Counted from the stretch's first letter, positions 40,974 through 51,035 are shown. The stretch: 64,000 nucleotides of DNA from Yponomeuta sedellus (GCA_934045075.1 OW203736.1:1098591-1162590), one strand, 5' to 3'. Numbers and translations: made by a program. Notes: generated by a model not told the origin, from the sequence alone.

Positions 40974-41370
40974 GAAGTGAAATATTGGCTTTATTCAAAG
41001 TAGCACAGAAACTGCGGCTTAAGGAACGTTACAAGTCAAACTAGGTGTCCATTTCAAAATCTAGATCGTTTTGGAGAAAAAATGGATAAATAAACTCCAA
41101 ACTTAGTCTTTTCAAAGTCCTTAATTAACAGAGTTTACATAATTTTTACAAAACTCATGCATTTTACGTCCTTTCCAGACATCAATGTCATCTAAATAAT
41201 CCTTAATATTGTAGTAGCCCTTCTGGCACAAAGTGAACTTTACATTTTCAACCGCTTTTCAGTCAAATTTAATATCTTCTGGGATTTTATTACAGAAACG
41301 TATACAATGGCCCAAGAAGAATGTATTAACCTTTGCCAGTCTAAATCTTGGGATCTTATATATTATGTTA
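40974..41370 (-). mobile_element. G LINE 3' end with last ORF codons, minus strand
   Basis: Longest G copy. The minus strand reads GQCIRFCNKIPEDIKFD, a stop, then FTLCQKGYYNIKDYLDDIDV and KMHEFCKNYVNSVN, then the 3' UTR to TTGAATAAAGCCAATATTTC. The ORF is broken by at least one stop. Confidence 0.72.
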
Positions 41371-41551
41371 TGTTATGATATGACCGTTAGTCAATTCATA
41401 AGTCAATTCATAGAAAGCCACCACAACACAGGTTTGACTTGGCGCGGTGACCACCGTAACTCTCTTCATTTAAAACTCTTCATTCAATTAAAACTCTTCA
41501 TCCGTGTAACCATTTTATTTAATAAAGAACTAATTACTTTTTATATTTTAG

Positions 41552-41751
41552 GAGCATCAACCGCGAGCTTAATAATTAATGATAGTGCTGATACTAAAAT
41601 ACAACAAATACAGCCGATAACAGATACTCCCATTTATAAAGGTAATAAGAGCGGAAAGCCATACGTAAGAGCTGTACAAAAGACCAATAATACTCACAAT
41701 AAAGTTCACAATGCAGCAGATATTGTGGACCTTAGCATAAGAGATTTATAA
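41552..41751 (+). CDS. Candidate host exon of unknown function
   Basis: Preceded by a strong acceptor (TTACTTTTTATATTTTAG, AG at 41550-41551). Open for 65 codons: ASTASLIINDSADTKIQQIQ, then PITDTPIYKG and ending SIRDL before TAA. Incoming phase 1. A good donor GTAATAAG at 41,642 would end the exon at 41,641 in phase 1, which fits the acceptor of the candidate exon at 43,631. Without splicing, the stop falls inside the target duplication of the TL copy at 41,753. I do not recognise the protein. Support is splice signals, openness and phase only. Confidence 0.32.
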
Positions 41752-41752
41752 A

Positions 41753-41943
41753 AACCAATTTCGAGGCTAAAAATTCCACCCATGCCGGGATTCGAACCCG
41801 GGAACTCTGGCTATCCGTGCCAGCACGCGCGAGCACGTGAGCAGAGGTCGCGGGTTCGAATCCCGGCATGGGTAGAATTTTTAGCCTATAAATAGGTTTT
41901 TAAAGTTGTCCTTAGCACGGGTTAGTGTATTAAAAATAATATA
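41753..41943 (+). mobile_element. TL palindrome-like copy beside a candidate exon
   Basis: Inverted core and tail (AAAACCAATTTCGAGGC, GGGATTCGAACCC), then a forward core half (GGTCGCGGGTTCGAATCC) and tail to TAGTGTATTAAAAATAAT. An imperfect duplication flanks it: AAGAGATTTATAAA (41739-41752) and AAGAGATATAAA (41945-41956). Confidence 0.82.
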
Positions 41944-42064
41944 AAAGAGATATAAACCTCTTTTAAAGATATGACAAAATCGATGGAAGATTTCTCTTTA
42001 TTGAGTAAGTGCGGTTATGTGTGGTGTGTAATTTATTTGTTGATTTGTATGTGAAAACGATCGT

Positions 42065-42340
42065 CTGACTAACGCTAGTGGTATTTTTCCGAGCGGTTCC
42101 GTGCTCCGCAAGGCACTTTAAGCCGTTGGTGCCGGCTGCCGTCGATAGATGGCAGTCGTTAAGCCAAGTAAGAGGCCTTAGGGCGGCTTGAAAACTTCTG
42201 ACAGTAAGACCAGCAACTAGTCTTGCAAGCCTCTACCAATCCGGACTTGGTTCCCGTGGTGGAGTACTATGGCCTATACCTTCCTCAGAACAGAGATCCG
42301 TGCACGTCGGAGGGGACATAATGGGTTGATGATTTGATGA
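42065..42340 (+). mobile_element. S5-II SINE, head-truncated
   Basis: CGTCTGACTAACGCTAGTGG, body with GCCGTCGATAGATGGCAGTC and the end GGGGACATAATGGGTTGATG. Confidence 0.82.
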
Positions 42341-42349
42341 TCACGTTCT

Positions 42350-42984
42350 CTTTTTCCTTCAAAACTATTCGCTCCTACTGCGTTGCAATAAAATCTGTGC
42401 GCTCGTGGACCTGGCTTTAAATGATTCGTCTAAAGTTTACGTAGAGAATTCGTCTAATAGAAATACAAATGCCCTAATCAGCAGCCCGGCTAGCCTACAA
42501 TTACATTCTACAAGAAATACCAAATAATTTCCGACTCCACGCCATCAACTGTGGTTACTAATGCCAGCTATTCCAGCGTAACCTCAATACAGATACGAGG
42601 GCAAGCGATTATCGCCCTAAAAGGCAGCAAGGACCTAAGTCCTTGGTCCTATTATTGCACTGCCGAACTTCACTTTCACTTTCCCTATTATTGCAATTAC
42701 ATGATGCGTGCCGGCCACGGTATTGTTAAAGAAGGTTTTCTCATCCGATAGTCACTCTTCACTGTAGAAGAACTGTCACTTTATTATGTTTTGAAACGTC
42801 GTTCTTTGTTTTATTGTACGCCATGTTTACCTAGAAATAAAAATAGTAACGTACAGAAACTATTAGAAATATATATTATTAATGAATATATTAATAATTT
42901 TGCTAAATATTGTATAGATTATATATAGGAGCCTTACCTACTTTTTAAACCTACCAAACTTTTAATTAAAAGCTTTGGGCCTGT
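42350..42984. other. No feature recognised
   Basis: An open plus frame (42,551-42,751) lacks a convincing acceptor or donor. Palindromic GGACCTAAGTCCTTGGTCC near 42,631. Confidence 0.3.
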
Positions 42985-43095
42985 AAAATAAGATAAGATA
43001 AGAATATTCTTTATTGTACACTGGAAAAACAACAAATACAAAACAATTGCAAATATACATAGTACAATTGGCGGCCTTATTGCTAAAAGCAAAAT
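42985..43095 (-). mobile_element. P-family LINE 3' tail
   Basis: AAGATAAGATAAGAATATTC, then GTACAATTGGCGGCCTTATT. Confidence 0.58.
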
Positions 43096-43369
43096 AATGT
43101 TAGTCTGAATTGTTACAATGGCTTGGAAGAGAAAATTTATTTATTTGATTCATATTTAAGACAGATTTAGTTGTCTACAATACAGGGTTGCCCTAGCGTA
43201 GGCATATTAAAAATAATAATTAGTATTGTTGACTTTATATAAAATAATTGTTTCGGCTATTTTGGAACGTAACTTCATAATTAACTTTTGTAATTTTTGT
43301 CGACGGTAGTAAACTAACAGTTAATGCTTTCAAAAAGAAGCCTGTCACCTCAGTCATCCGAGACCACGG

Positions 43370-43495
43370 CACCTGAAAAAGTGCTAAAACGTCGGAAAAT
43401 TTTAAAAATGTAATAAATAAACGAATAATATCCAAATAAAAACAGTTTTTATTATGTCCAATGCTCGTGTTAACCTTAGAAAATACTATTCTAGT
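43370..43495 (+). mobile_element. Penelope-like(?) 3' end joined to a 5' start
   Basis: GTGCTAAAACGTCGGAAAAT, AATAAATAAACGAATAATAT, then CAGTTTTTATTATGTCCAAT and CTCGTGTTAACCTTAGAAAA. The same start segment is inverted at 40,650, so this reads as the joint of a head-to-tail tandem. Confidence 0.4.
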
Positions 43496-43534
43496 GTAGG
43501 CAACTAATGAAAATATATATTTGAAATAAATAGT

Positions 43535-43585
43535 TATATTCTTTTAATGCACTAATTGTGCAAACGACTAAATAGGTTTTTAAAA
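43535..43585. mobile_element. TL tail-to-tail remnant
   Basis: Inverted tail TATTCTTTTAATGCACTA meets forward tail ACTAAATAGGTTTTTAAA with almost nothing between. Confidence 0.6.
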
Positions 43586-43630
43586 AATAGTTCCTTAAGT
43601 TGCAACACACTGTTCCTGTTATAATTTCAG

Positions 43631-43842
43631 AGCAAATAAATTTTCATTTCAATTTCCATTTCAACATAAATGAAGGTTTAGAAGTATCGGATTCCTGCAC
43701 AGTATGCAACCGTGCAACGTTAACTGTAAAGTCCCCACTAGAGAATGCTCCAGATGTATGTACCGGCGGCAATGTCGCCACGACACTATCGAGCGTCTTT
43801 CCCAGCCCGTGTTCTCACACAAATCACGACCCGACTACATAA
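43631..43842 (+). CDS. Candidate terminal host exon of unknown function
   Basis: Acceptor CCTGTTATAATTTCAG (AG at 43629-43630). Open in phase 1 for 70 codons: EQINFHFNFHFNINEGLEVS, SDSCTVCNRATLTVKS and ending SHTNHDPTT then TAA. Local GC is above its surroundings. It would join the exon ending at 41,641 across a 2-kb repeat-filled intron. No domain recognised; a CxxC and two further Cys are seen. Confidence 0.3.
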
Positions 43843-43902
43843 CCGCACCATGTGCAATCCATACACGCTAATTGTCTAGTGTAGAAAGGGCCGGATTAAC
43901 TA

Positions 43903-44095
43903 TATACTATTTTTATTTTTAATGCACTAACCCGTGCTAAGGACAATTTTAAAAACCTATTTAGAGGCTAAAAATTCCATCCATTCGAACTCTGGCTATC
44001 CGTGCCAGCGCTCTATCCAACGGAGCTAATGGGCGACTCACCGGCATCAGTGAAATTTGGAACCTCTTTACACTATTCTCTGTATTACGTACAGA
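43903..44095 (-). mobile_element. TL element, minus strand, leader-truncated
   Basis: Tail TATACTATTTTTATTTTTAA to TTTAGAGGCTAAAAATTCC, core partly deleted around the B box (CATCCATTCGAACTCTGG), leader end ACACTATTCTCTGTATTACG. Confidence 0.8.
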
Positions 44096-44099
44096 TATT

Positions 44100-44334
44100 A
44101 CTATGTAAATGTATTTACGGATTATCTATGTCGAGACTCCTAGGCAATCCATTTCTTGGGCCCCTCAAAAAATAAAAAAATAATGTGTTTTTTTGTCACC
44201 AACCCTAACAAATTTGGCAAATTACGGTCAAAAATTAAATTTAAGATTGACAGTAGAAAACTTATACTCAGCATTGTGCCGTCAAAGACAAAACAATCTT
44301 CTTGTTGACGGCGTTGTTTACTCTTTTGTAACAT
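44100..44334. other. No feature recognised
   Basis: AT-rich spacer. Confidence 0.3.
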
Positions 44335-44473
44335 TCATAAAATACATTCACTCTTCTTCCACTTTGGTCCCTTAATCCTCCGTGGAGTCTGGGGCTGACA
44401 CAAGAGCTTTCCATTTACCTCTGTTCATGGCTAGGGATGGTAACTCTAGCCAAGTTACTCCCTTCTCTTTCGT
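44335..44473 (-). mobile_element. RTE-e LINE 3' end, target of an S5 insertion
   Basis: The minus frame reads VTWLELPSLAMNRGKWKALV, then SAPDSTED and stop, an RTE C-terminus. The LINE continues after the S5 insert at 44,732 (TTCTACCACAACTC). Confidence 0.6.
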
Positions 44474-44485
44474 ACCTTCTACCAC

Positions 44486-44719
44486 GTTATCAACCCTTGT
44501 ATGTCGCCACTGCTGGGGCACGGGTCTCTTCCTGCATCGCAGGAAGGTTAGGCCATACTTCGCAAGGCACGTTAAGCCGTTGGTGCCGGCTGTCATATAA
44601 CGGCAGTCGTTAAGCCATGTCAGAGGCCTTATGGGCGGCTTGATAACTTCTGACAGTAAGGCCCGCCACTGTCTTACAATCCTCCACCAACCCGGACTTG
44701 GCCCCCGTGGTGGAGTATG
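44486..44719 (-). mobile_element. S5-I SINE with 5' inversion (twin priming), 12-bp duplication
   Basis: Flanked by ACCTTCTACCAC at 44474-44485 and 44720-44731. The 3' part is minus-sense (44,486 to about 44,558; ends TTATCAACCCTTGTATGTC). The 5' part (about 44,559-44,719) is plus-sense, from TCGCAAGGCACGTTAAGCCG to GTGGTGGAGTATG. Both parts share AGTATG at the break. Confidence 0.88.
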
Positions 44720-44782
44720 ACCTTCTACCACAACTCAGATTATTCCTAATTACGTTTTCTTTTCACTAAATTATGGCAATCC

Positions 44783-44826
44783 CTGGTGGTCAGCCTACCC
44801 CTCTATGATACAGACGTGTGTTTATG
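44783..44826 (+). mobile_element. RTE-a terminal fragment
   Basis: TGGTCAGCCTACCCCTCTAT, then GATACAGACGTGTGTTTATG. Only the last ~40 bases. Confidence 0.5.
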
Positions 44827-44884
44827 TTATGTTTTTACTACGTTACAAAGCTATGACCGCGTTTAAGTTAAATGTTTGTATTTA

Positions 44885-45181
44885 CACTATTTTTATTTTT
44901 AATGCACTAACCCGTGCTAAGGAACAAATTTAAAAACGTATTTAGAGGCTAAAAATTTCACCCATGCCGGGATTCGAACCCGCAACCTCTGGCTATCCGT
45001 ACCAGCGCTCTACCAATTGAGCCAATGGGCGACTCACGGCATCAGTGAAATTTCGAACCTCTTTACAATATTCTCTGTATTACGTACAGGCAGCGACATC
45101 TGACTTAAGCAAATTGCATTACTTACAATTGAAAATGAAATTTTTAAAGGTGAAATTTTTAGCCTCTAAATAGGTTTTTAA
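44885..45181 (-). mobile_element. TL element with tails at both ends, 15-bp duplication
   Basis: AAATGTTTGTATTTA lies at 44870-44884 and 45182-45196. Minus-sense tail, core (GGGATTCGAACCC, CTCTACCAATTGAGCC) and leader (to AAGCAAATTGCATTACTTAC), then a plus-sense tail start (GTGAAATTTTTAGCCTCTAA to TTTTTA). Confidence 0.88.
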
Positions 45182-45199
45182 AAATGTTTGTATTTATCT

Positions 45200-45479
45200 A
45201 ATTAGTAGATTAATACAAATATTAAAGCATACTTTCTGAAAATAACTTTCTTATAATGCTACTATCATAAATTGTAGTATTTACAGTCTTCACTAAAATG
45301 AAATAAGAAAACATAATCGCAGATCACGACTGGGAAGGGTCCTCAGTATGTTGGCTACGTTACCTCGTTTGATGGAGTGATTTATCCTCCGCCTGAGGTA
45401 AAAGCCAACTATGGAGTCCTTGGTCGAGTCGATGTATACAATTATACCGAAAAATTATAATATCCTATTGTAAAATTTT
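45200..45479. other. No feature recognised
   Basis: AT-rich spacer. Confidence 0.3.
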
Positions 45480-45605
45480 GTATAGTACTAATATTATATT
45501 GGCCTTTTTGCATTTACTTAATGAGATGATTTATACCGCGTCCAGTGGCATCTTTACTCACACTAGATGGGTGAAGGGACTACTCCGACGCTGCAGTGCA
45601 TAGTA
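45480..45605 (+). repeat. J-family dispersed repeat
   Basis: GGCCTTTTTGCATTTACTTA to ACTACTCCGACGCTGCAGTG. Confidence 0.6.
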
Positions 45606-45666
45606 CTAAGTGCATAGTACATAGTGTATAGTACTAAGTTGTTTGCTAAATAAATAATTGTTATTT

Positions 45667-46495
45667 AAAAACCTATTTAGAAGCTAAAAATTTCACCCAT
45701 CCCGGGATTCGAACCCGCAACCTCTGGCTATCCGTGCCAACGCTCTACCAATTGAGCCAATGGGCGACTCACGGCATCAGTGAAATTTCGAACCTCTTTA
45801 CACTATTCTCTGTATTACGTACAGGCAGCGACATCTGACTTAAGCAAATTGCAGGTTTAACATCGGAACGATATTACTGTACCCACATGATTATACTATT
45901 TTTATTTTTAATGCACTAACCCGTGCTAAGGAACAAATTTAAAAACCTATTTAGAGACTAAAAATTTCACCCATGCCGGGATTCGAACCCGCAACCTCTG
46001 GCTATCCGTGCCAGCGCTCTACCAATTGAGCCAATGGGCGACTCACGGCATCAGTGAAATTTCGAACCTCTTTACACTATTCTCTGTATTACGTACAGGC
46101 AGCGACATCTGACTTATTTTTAGCCTCTAAATAGGTTTATAAATTTGTTCCTTAGCACGTGTTAGTGCATTAAAAATAAAAATAGTATAATCATGTGGGT
46201 ACAATGATATCGTTCCGATGTTAAACCTAACTGCAAAGTAGGTAGTCGGGGCTGTAAGTAATGCAATTTGCTTAAGTCAGATGTCGCTGCCTGTACGTAA
46301 TACAGAGAATAGTGTAAAGAGGTTCGAAATTTTACTGATGCCGTGAGTCGCCCATTGGCTCAATTGGTAGAGCGCTGGCACGGATAGCCAGAGGTTGCGG
46401 GTTCGAATCCCGGCATGGGTGAAATTTTTAGCCTCTAAATACGTTTTTAAATTTGTTCCTTAGCACGGGTTAGTGCATTAAAAATAAAAATAGTA
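45667..46495. mobile_element. TL multimer (two minus units, then plus units), one 16-bp duplication
   Basis: TAAATAATTGTTATTT lies at 45651-45666 and 46496-46511. Inside: minus unit (from 45,667), minus unit (from about 45,941, period 274 through a leader deletion), then at 46,114 an abrupt switch to a plus tail and a complete plus unit (46,196-46,495). Three tRNA-like cores remain, all with GGTTCGAATCC-type B boxes. The single duplication shows the 829-bp block entered as one piece. Confidence 0.9.
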
Positions 46496-46514
46496 TAAAT
46501 AATTGTTATTTTTA

Positions 46515-47050
46515 AATTATGTAGGTATATAAAAAAATAAGGCAATAACATTGTTACGTATTCTAGTAGGTACTATCAATTTTATACGCTATAAAATTAA
46601 TATTTGTACATGATTTGCTGCTGGCGCAACTTACAAGAATAAATAAATGAGTCTTTAATTTTCCCTCGAAAAAACACAATCCGGCCCTGAGTGTCGGCCG
46701 TCCGGCGTCCGTGAGTTATTGCACCTCCTGCGTTCGGTGATTCAATGAATTGAGACCTTACACACCTGTATGGAGGGAGGAAGGGAGCCAATGCTTACTT
46801 CATTAGCAAATAGTTCGAAGGCGTATGACTTTAATCCTACATAAAAAGTCGAGCGACAGCTAAAATCTGTATTCTGAACGCTATGCTACATTGAATTCGA
46901 ATGAGAAAATAAATATCTAATGACTCTGTCGAGTTATACTATCTTATTTTTATGCGACAAATGTCTAAGCCTTCGAATATTTTTCGTCTACGCTTTCAAT
47001 TTGCATGGGCGAGAATGAATGAAAGAGGTTTTTAGGATAGTGATCCTAAC
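46515..47050. other. No feature recognised
   Basis: 46,670-46,790 is locally GC-richer (GGCCGTCCGGCGTCCGTGAG) and open on the minus strand for 64 codons. No splice or homology support. Confidence 0.3.
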
Positions 47051-47054
47051 AAAC

Positions 47055-47130
47055 CTCTTTCACTTTATCAACATTCATTAGTCGTTGCATGCATGCATGC
47101 ACGCCAGTTTCGAGTACTTTGTATGTTGGC
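47055..47130 (-). mobile_element. RTE-a fragment, minus strand
   Basis: CTTTATCAACATTCATTAGT, then a GCATGCATGCATGCACGCC run. The LINE 3' end is missing. Confidence 0.55.
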
Positions 47131-47266
47131 CTTTCCTACTACCAATATCCACTTTTTATTTATTTATTTGTTTGTTTGTTAATTTATTTATTTGGAAACT
47201 TATCACGGGTTAAAAATTCAGATTTTTTAAAAAACGCGTAAGGAGGCCCGACGGTGTCCTGACAAT

Positions 47267-47477
47267 CGATATCAACCCTTGTACATCCCCACTGCTGGGG
47301 CACGAGTCTCTCCCTGCACCGCAGGAAGGGGTTAGGCCATACTTCACCACGGGGGCCATGTTTAGGTTAGTGGAGGATTGTAAGACAGTGGCGGACCTTA
47401 CTGTCAGAAGTTATCAAACCGCTCATATGGCCTCTGATATGGCTTAACGACTGCCATTACATGACAGTCGGAAGCAA
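47267..47477 (-). mobile_element. S5-I SINE, 5'-truncated, 10-bp target duplication
   Basis: TCCTGACAAT lies at 47257-47266 and 47478-47487. 3' end CGATATCAACCCTTGTACAT at the left; 5' truncation at CATTACATGACAGTCGGAAG. A clean example of target-primed insertion. Confidence 0.88.
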
Positions 47478-47657
47478 TCCTGACAATACCTATTATTTAT
47501 TAAAGTTAATGTTATCTATTGCACGCCTATATTTTATACATGGGGTAATAAAAACAGTGCCCTCAGTTTATGAGAAATGGAAGTCAGGACATCCATAGCA
47601 CGGGGTTAACCTATTGTGGACTCCTGCGTCCATAATGTAGCATGATAATGCTAAGGA

Positions 47658-47810
47658 ACCTATTTAGAGGCGCAGAACCCGCAACCTCTGGCTATCCGTG
47701 CCAGCGCTCTACCAATTGAGCCTTATTGATTAGCCAATTGATGTTTAGCCTCTAAATAGGTTTTTAAATTTGTCCTTAGCACGGGTTAGTGCATTAAAAA
47801 TAAAAATAGT
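47658..47810 (+). mobile_element. TL foldback remnant, 13-bp target duplication
   Basis: ATAATGCTAAGGA lies at 47645-47657 and 47811-47823. Inverted tail start, half core (CGCAACCTCTGGCTATCC to CCAATTGAGCC), a tiny hairpin (TTATTGATTAGCCAATTGA), then the forward tail GTTTAGCCTCTAAATAGGTT to AAAATAGT. Confidence 0.87.
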
Positions 47811-47824
47811 ATAATGCTAAGGAG

Positions 47825-48225
47825 TTCACAAATTTTTAAGTGCATTGTATATTGGAGAAAATAAACTAGGCATATTTGTATTTGTTTAACCGAAGGTAAA
47901 CTCTACCTAGTGAATAAGACTAAAGACCACCAAGAATAAGGCACCACGACATTTTCAGAACTAGTATTTCATAATGATTCGCGATCTCATACATGGTAAT
48001 ATTAGTTTTCAGAACTATCCATAGATAAATTGTATGACTGATAAGTTTTTTTATTTTATTTTATTTCATTTTCCTCTTACAACTAACATTACAGGGAGCC
48101 CAATTCGTTAGTGAAGATAACCTTACAATAATATTTAACCACCTATTTTGAATAAATACACTACAAATAAAAATAACAATCAGTAACACTAGTCGCTTTT
48201 TTCAATGCTTATTATCTAAAATATG
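47825..48225. other. No feature recognised; possible LINE 3' UTR
   Basis: AT-rich. The part next to 48,225 lies downstream of the minus-strand Jockey-like ORF and may be its 3' UTR. Confidence 0.3.
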
Positions 48226-48655
48226 CTACATAGTGTTATCACAGAAAAACATTGCGGCCCTTGTGAACTCGCTCAGCGTGCAGGAAAATACGTCCACTGA
48301 ATCAGCCACTCCGTTAAGAGTACGAAGCGCGCGCGTGAGCGGCGCATCCCGCAGCAAGTTGGTGCGCGCGCGCGGCACTGCCAGCAGCGCCACACGCCGC
48401 CGCCGCGACACGCACTCGTCGGGCACAGATAGTCGCAACTCCTGCAGAACTGTAGGGTTGTGCAACATGCCGCGCACCACTTTAAATAAATAGGTGACAA
48501 GGGCCACATCCCTCCTCTTTTCCAGTTTATTATATCCCACCATGCCGAGAACAAACAATGTTGGCAACAAGGGAAATCCTGGATATACTCCGTACAGTTT
48601 CAGATACAGAAACCGGGTGAATTTATTCTGTATACGTTCCATCTTGACAGGGTTA
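48226..48655 (-). pseudogene. Jockey-clade LINE, C-terminus of the RT ORF
   Basis: The minus frame of 138 codons starts MERIQNKFTRFLYLKLYGVY and contains LPTLFVLGMVGYNKLEKRRD, VALVTYLFKVVRGMLHNP and an R-rich segment before ALRTLNGVADSVDVFS. The E-x-(I/V)-Q-x-K-F-x-R...L...R-R...F pattern is the thumb/C-terminal part of Jockey/CR1-type reverse transcriptases. Truncated at the 5' side; stop TGA is present. Confidence 0.78.
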
Positions 48656-48659
48656 TCAG

Positions 48660-49315
48660 TGATAACCCTGTCAATAGGCTATTTATTCCTATACGTATTT
48701 ATCTAGACAATAATATCAAAAGTCTATGACCGGTGCTCATACGAAAATAGTTTTATTGTCATATTAACGTTGTAAACCTGTTCGAAACTGGTAATAAATT
48801 AGCAGACAAGCTAAAAATAATGCATTTTATTGCTTCTTCCTAGGTTGGTGAGGATTGCGCAGTGAAAATAAAATGCCTCGAATTGTTAGTTGGTCAGCTA
48901 AGGTTTTTTTTATTTTTAGTTTGTATTGTGTATCTGTTTTTGTTTTTTTTTTGTTGTCAATGTATTTTTTTTATTTATGAACATATTTTTTGTGATATGA
49001 TGATAGTGTTTTTTTTTTAAATCTTTATTTAAGGGTTTGGTACACAACGTGACCATGTCACCCAAATGATGCTTAATAATTATTACTAACACCTTACCAA
49101 CTAATTATTTACACTACCAGACTTTGTCTAGCTTTGAGACCAAATGAAACTAATTTAAGCAGTGTCCTGGCTTCGATGATACTGTTGTAGATTTATCTAG
49201 CTTAAGCTATTCTTTTGATTGCATGTGAAATTTTTAAATTAATAAAGTGGGTATTTCGGATGAGCTGCTAAAAATCAATAAATCACTGACTAGCTAAGGT
49301 ACAAATACAAATACT
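48660..49315. other. No feature recognised
   Basis: T-rich plus strand with long T runs (48,905-49,015). Small inverted repeat CCTGTCAA...TTGACAGG region at 48,648-48,677 (TTGACAGGGTTATCAGTGAT and ATAACCCTGTCAA). Confidence 0.35.
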
Positions 49316-49321
49316 TTTTTA

Positions 49322-49790
49322 TACTATTTTTAATGCACTAACCCGTGCTAAGGACAATTTTTAAAAAACCTATTTAGAGGCTAAAAATTCCACCCATGCC
49401 GGGATTCGAACCCGCGACCTCTGGCTATCAGTGCCAGCGCTCTTTCCAACTGAGCTAATGGCTGACTCACCGGCATCAGTGAAATTTAGAACCTCTTTAC
49501 ACAATTCTCTATATTACGTACAGGCAGCGACATCTGGCTGAAGTAATTTGCATCACTTGCAGCCCCGCGTACCTACTTTGCAGTTAGGTTTTTCCATCGG
49601 AAAAATGTACATTCCATGGTACATATCACTGTACCCACATGATCATACTATTTTTAATGCACTAACCCGTGCTAAGGACAATTTTTAAAAACCCGATTAA
49701 AGGCTAAAAATTCCACCCATGCCGGGATTCGAACCCGCGCGACGTCTGGCTATCCGTGCCAGCGCTCTTTCCAACTGAGCTAATGGGTGA
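49322..49790 (-). mobile_element. TL tandem dimer, minus strand
   Basis: Unit 1 (49,322-49,645) is complete with a 16-base insert (ATGTACATTCCATGGTAC) in the leader. Unit 2 (49,646-49,790) has tail and core only. Period 324. Cores carry the CCAACTGAGCTAATGG type A box. Confidence 0.85.
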
Positions 49791-49899
49791 CTAGGTGAAA
49801 TTGAAATTGGATCAGTGGTTGGACTATGCAATGTATGTCACATTTTCATAGTAAACCGCAAATTGTAGTTTTATGAATAAATAATCATCTTTATCGTTT

Positions 49900-50031
49900 T
49901 GGTGCGTGCATGCAACGACTTATGAACGTTGATGAAGCGAAGGTGATCTGTCAGGATCGTGGCGAGTGGCAGTCCCTGGTCTCTGCCTACCCCTCTGGGA
50001 TACAGGCGTGAGGTTATGTATGTGTATGTAT
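49900..50031 (+). mobile_element. RTE-a LINE 3' end
   Basis: The frame [20 protein letters not shown], then EWQSLVSAYPSGIQA and stop, tail GTTATGTATGTGTATGTAT. Confidence 0.8.
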
Positions 50032-50034
50032 CTT

Positions 50035-50184
50035 TTTGGTAAGGAAACATCCCTTATGGAAAAAATATGCTAAACTTAAATATAATAATGAAATAATAAT
50101 AATAGCCATTTGAGATTACTTGCTTACTTACTTATTTAAAGGTCGACCTGCTGTCGACTGTACGTAGGTGCATCAAATCAAAAT
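50035..50184. other. No feature recognised
   Basis: AT-rich spacer. Confidence 0.3.
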
Positions 50185-50252
50185 CATAGAAATCATGGTT
50201 GTATTCTTTTTCTGGTTGTGCAACAAAGTGTTCTCTATCTATCTACATCCAG
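50185..50252 (+). mobile_element. P-family LINE terminal segment
   Basis: AATCATGGTTGTATTCTTTT, TGGTTGTGCAACAAAGTGTT, CTCTATCTATCTA. Confidence 0.5.
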
Positions 50253-50531
50253 AACGATTTATTCACGACGCCGACGGGTCGCATAAGTTATCTATGATGC
50301 TTCTAATATGCCGATTTTATATTTAAGGCATGTATTTATTGTTATTGCTAGCTGACCGCGCAAACGTTGTTTTGCTATGTTAATTAGCCTACGAACTATT
50401 CTCAGACCCACCAAAAAAAAGCACAAAAAAATCGATGCAGCCATTTCGTAGGCGCTCGATAACAAATTCTGTGATACAAGATTTTCAGTCATTGGCAGAA
50501 ATAGTCGAACAAATTAAAACCGATTTGAGAT

Positions 50532-50797
50532 GCCATTAACTAAAACAAAAAACAAAAATACGATGTAAAACCTAACTGCAAAGTAGATACTCGGGGCTGC
50601 AAGTGATGCAAGTTACTTTAGCCAGATATCGCTGCCTGTACGTAATACAGAGAATAATGTAAAGAGGTTCGAAATTTCACTGATGCCGATGCCGGTAGTC
50701 GCCCATTAGCTCAGTTGGAAAGAGCGCTGGCACGGATAGCCAGAGGCCGCGGGTTCGAATCCCGGCATGGGTGGAATTTTTAGCCTCTAAATAGGTT
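50532..50797 (+). mobile_element. TL element, plus strand
   Basis: TTTGAGAT at 50524-50531 and 50798-50805 may be the duplication. Leader from about 50,560 (CGATGTAAAACCTAACTGCA), a GATGCC doublet, core CATTAGCTCAGTTGGAAAGA to GGTTCGAATCCCGG, and tail CTCTAAATAGGTTT. Confidence 0.83.
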
Positions 50798-50817
50798 TTT
50801 GAGATTTTAATATATTT

Positions 50818-51000
50818 TATTCGGTTGACTACTAAAACAGAAATCTTGGGTTCGATTCCCACTGGAGGTCGGGAGTACAAACTGGCCTAAGTCTGGGTGT
50901 ATTTCCATGTTTGTAATGTCTTTCCCTCGTTACCATAGCACAGGGTATCCTAGTGTGGAACCAGGACAAATGAATGTGTTGTGTAGAAGTGGGCAAAAGT
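50818..51000 (+). mobile_element. tSINE, head partly lost
   Basis: TTGGGTTCGATTCCCACTGG (B box), GTCTGGGTGTATTTCCATGT, CACAGGGTATCCTAGTGTGG, AGGACAAATGAATG. Same body as the 59,845 copy. Confidence 0.72.
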
Positions 51001-51035
51001 GGTCTGGTCACTGACTGGATTCCGCGCGACGGATA

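Noticed and set aside
48494..48706. Plus-strand frame over the Jockey-like segment
   Set aside because: The minus strand carries the conserved RT C-terminus; the plus frame is its shadow.
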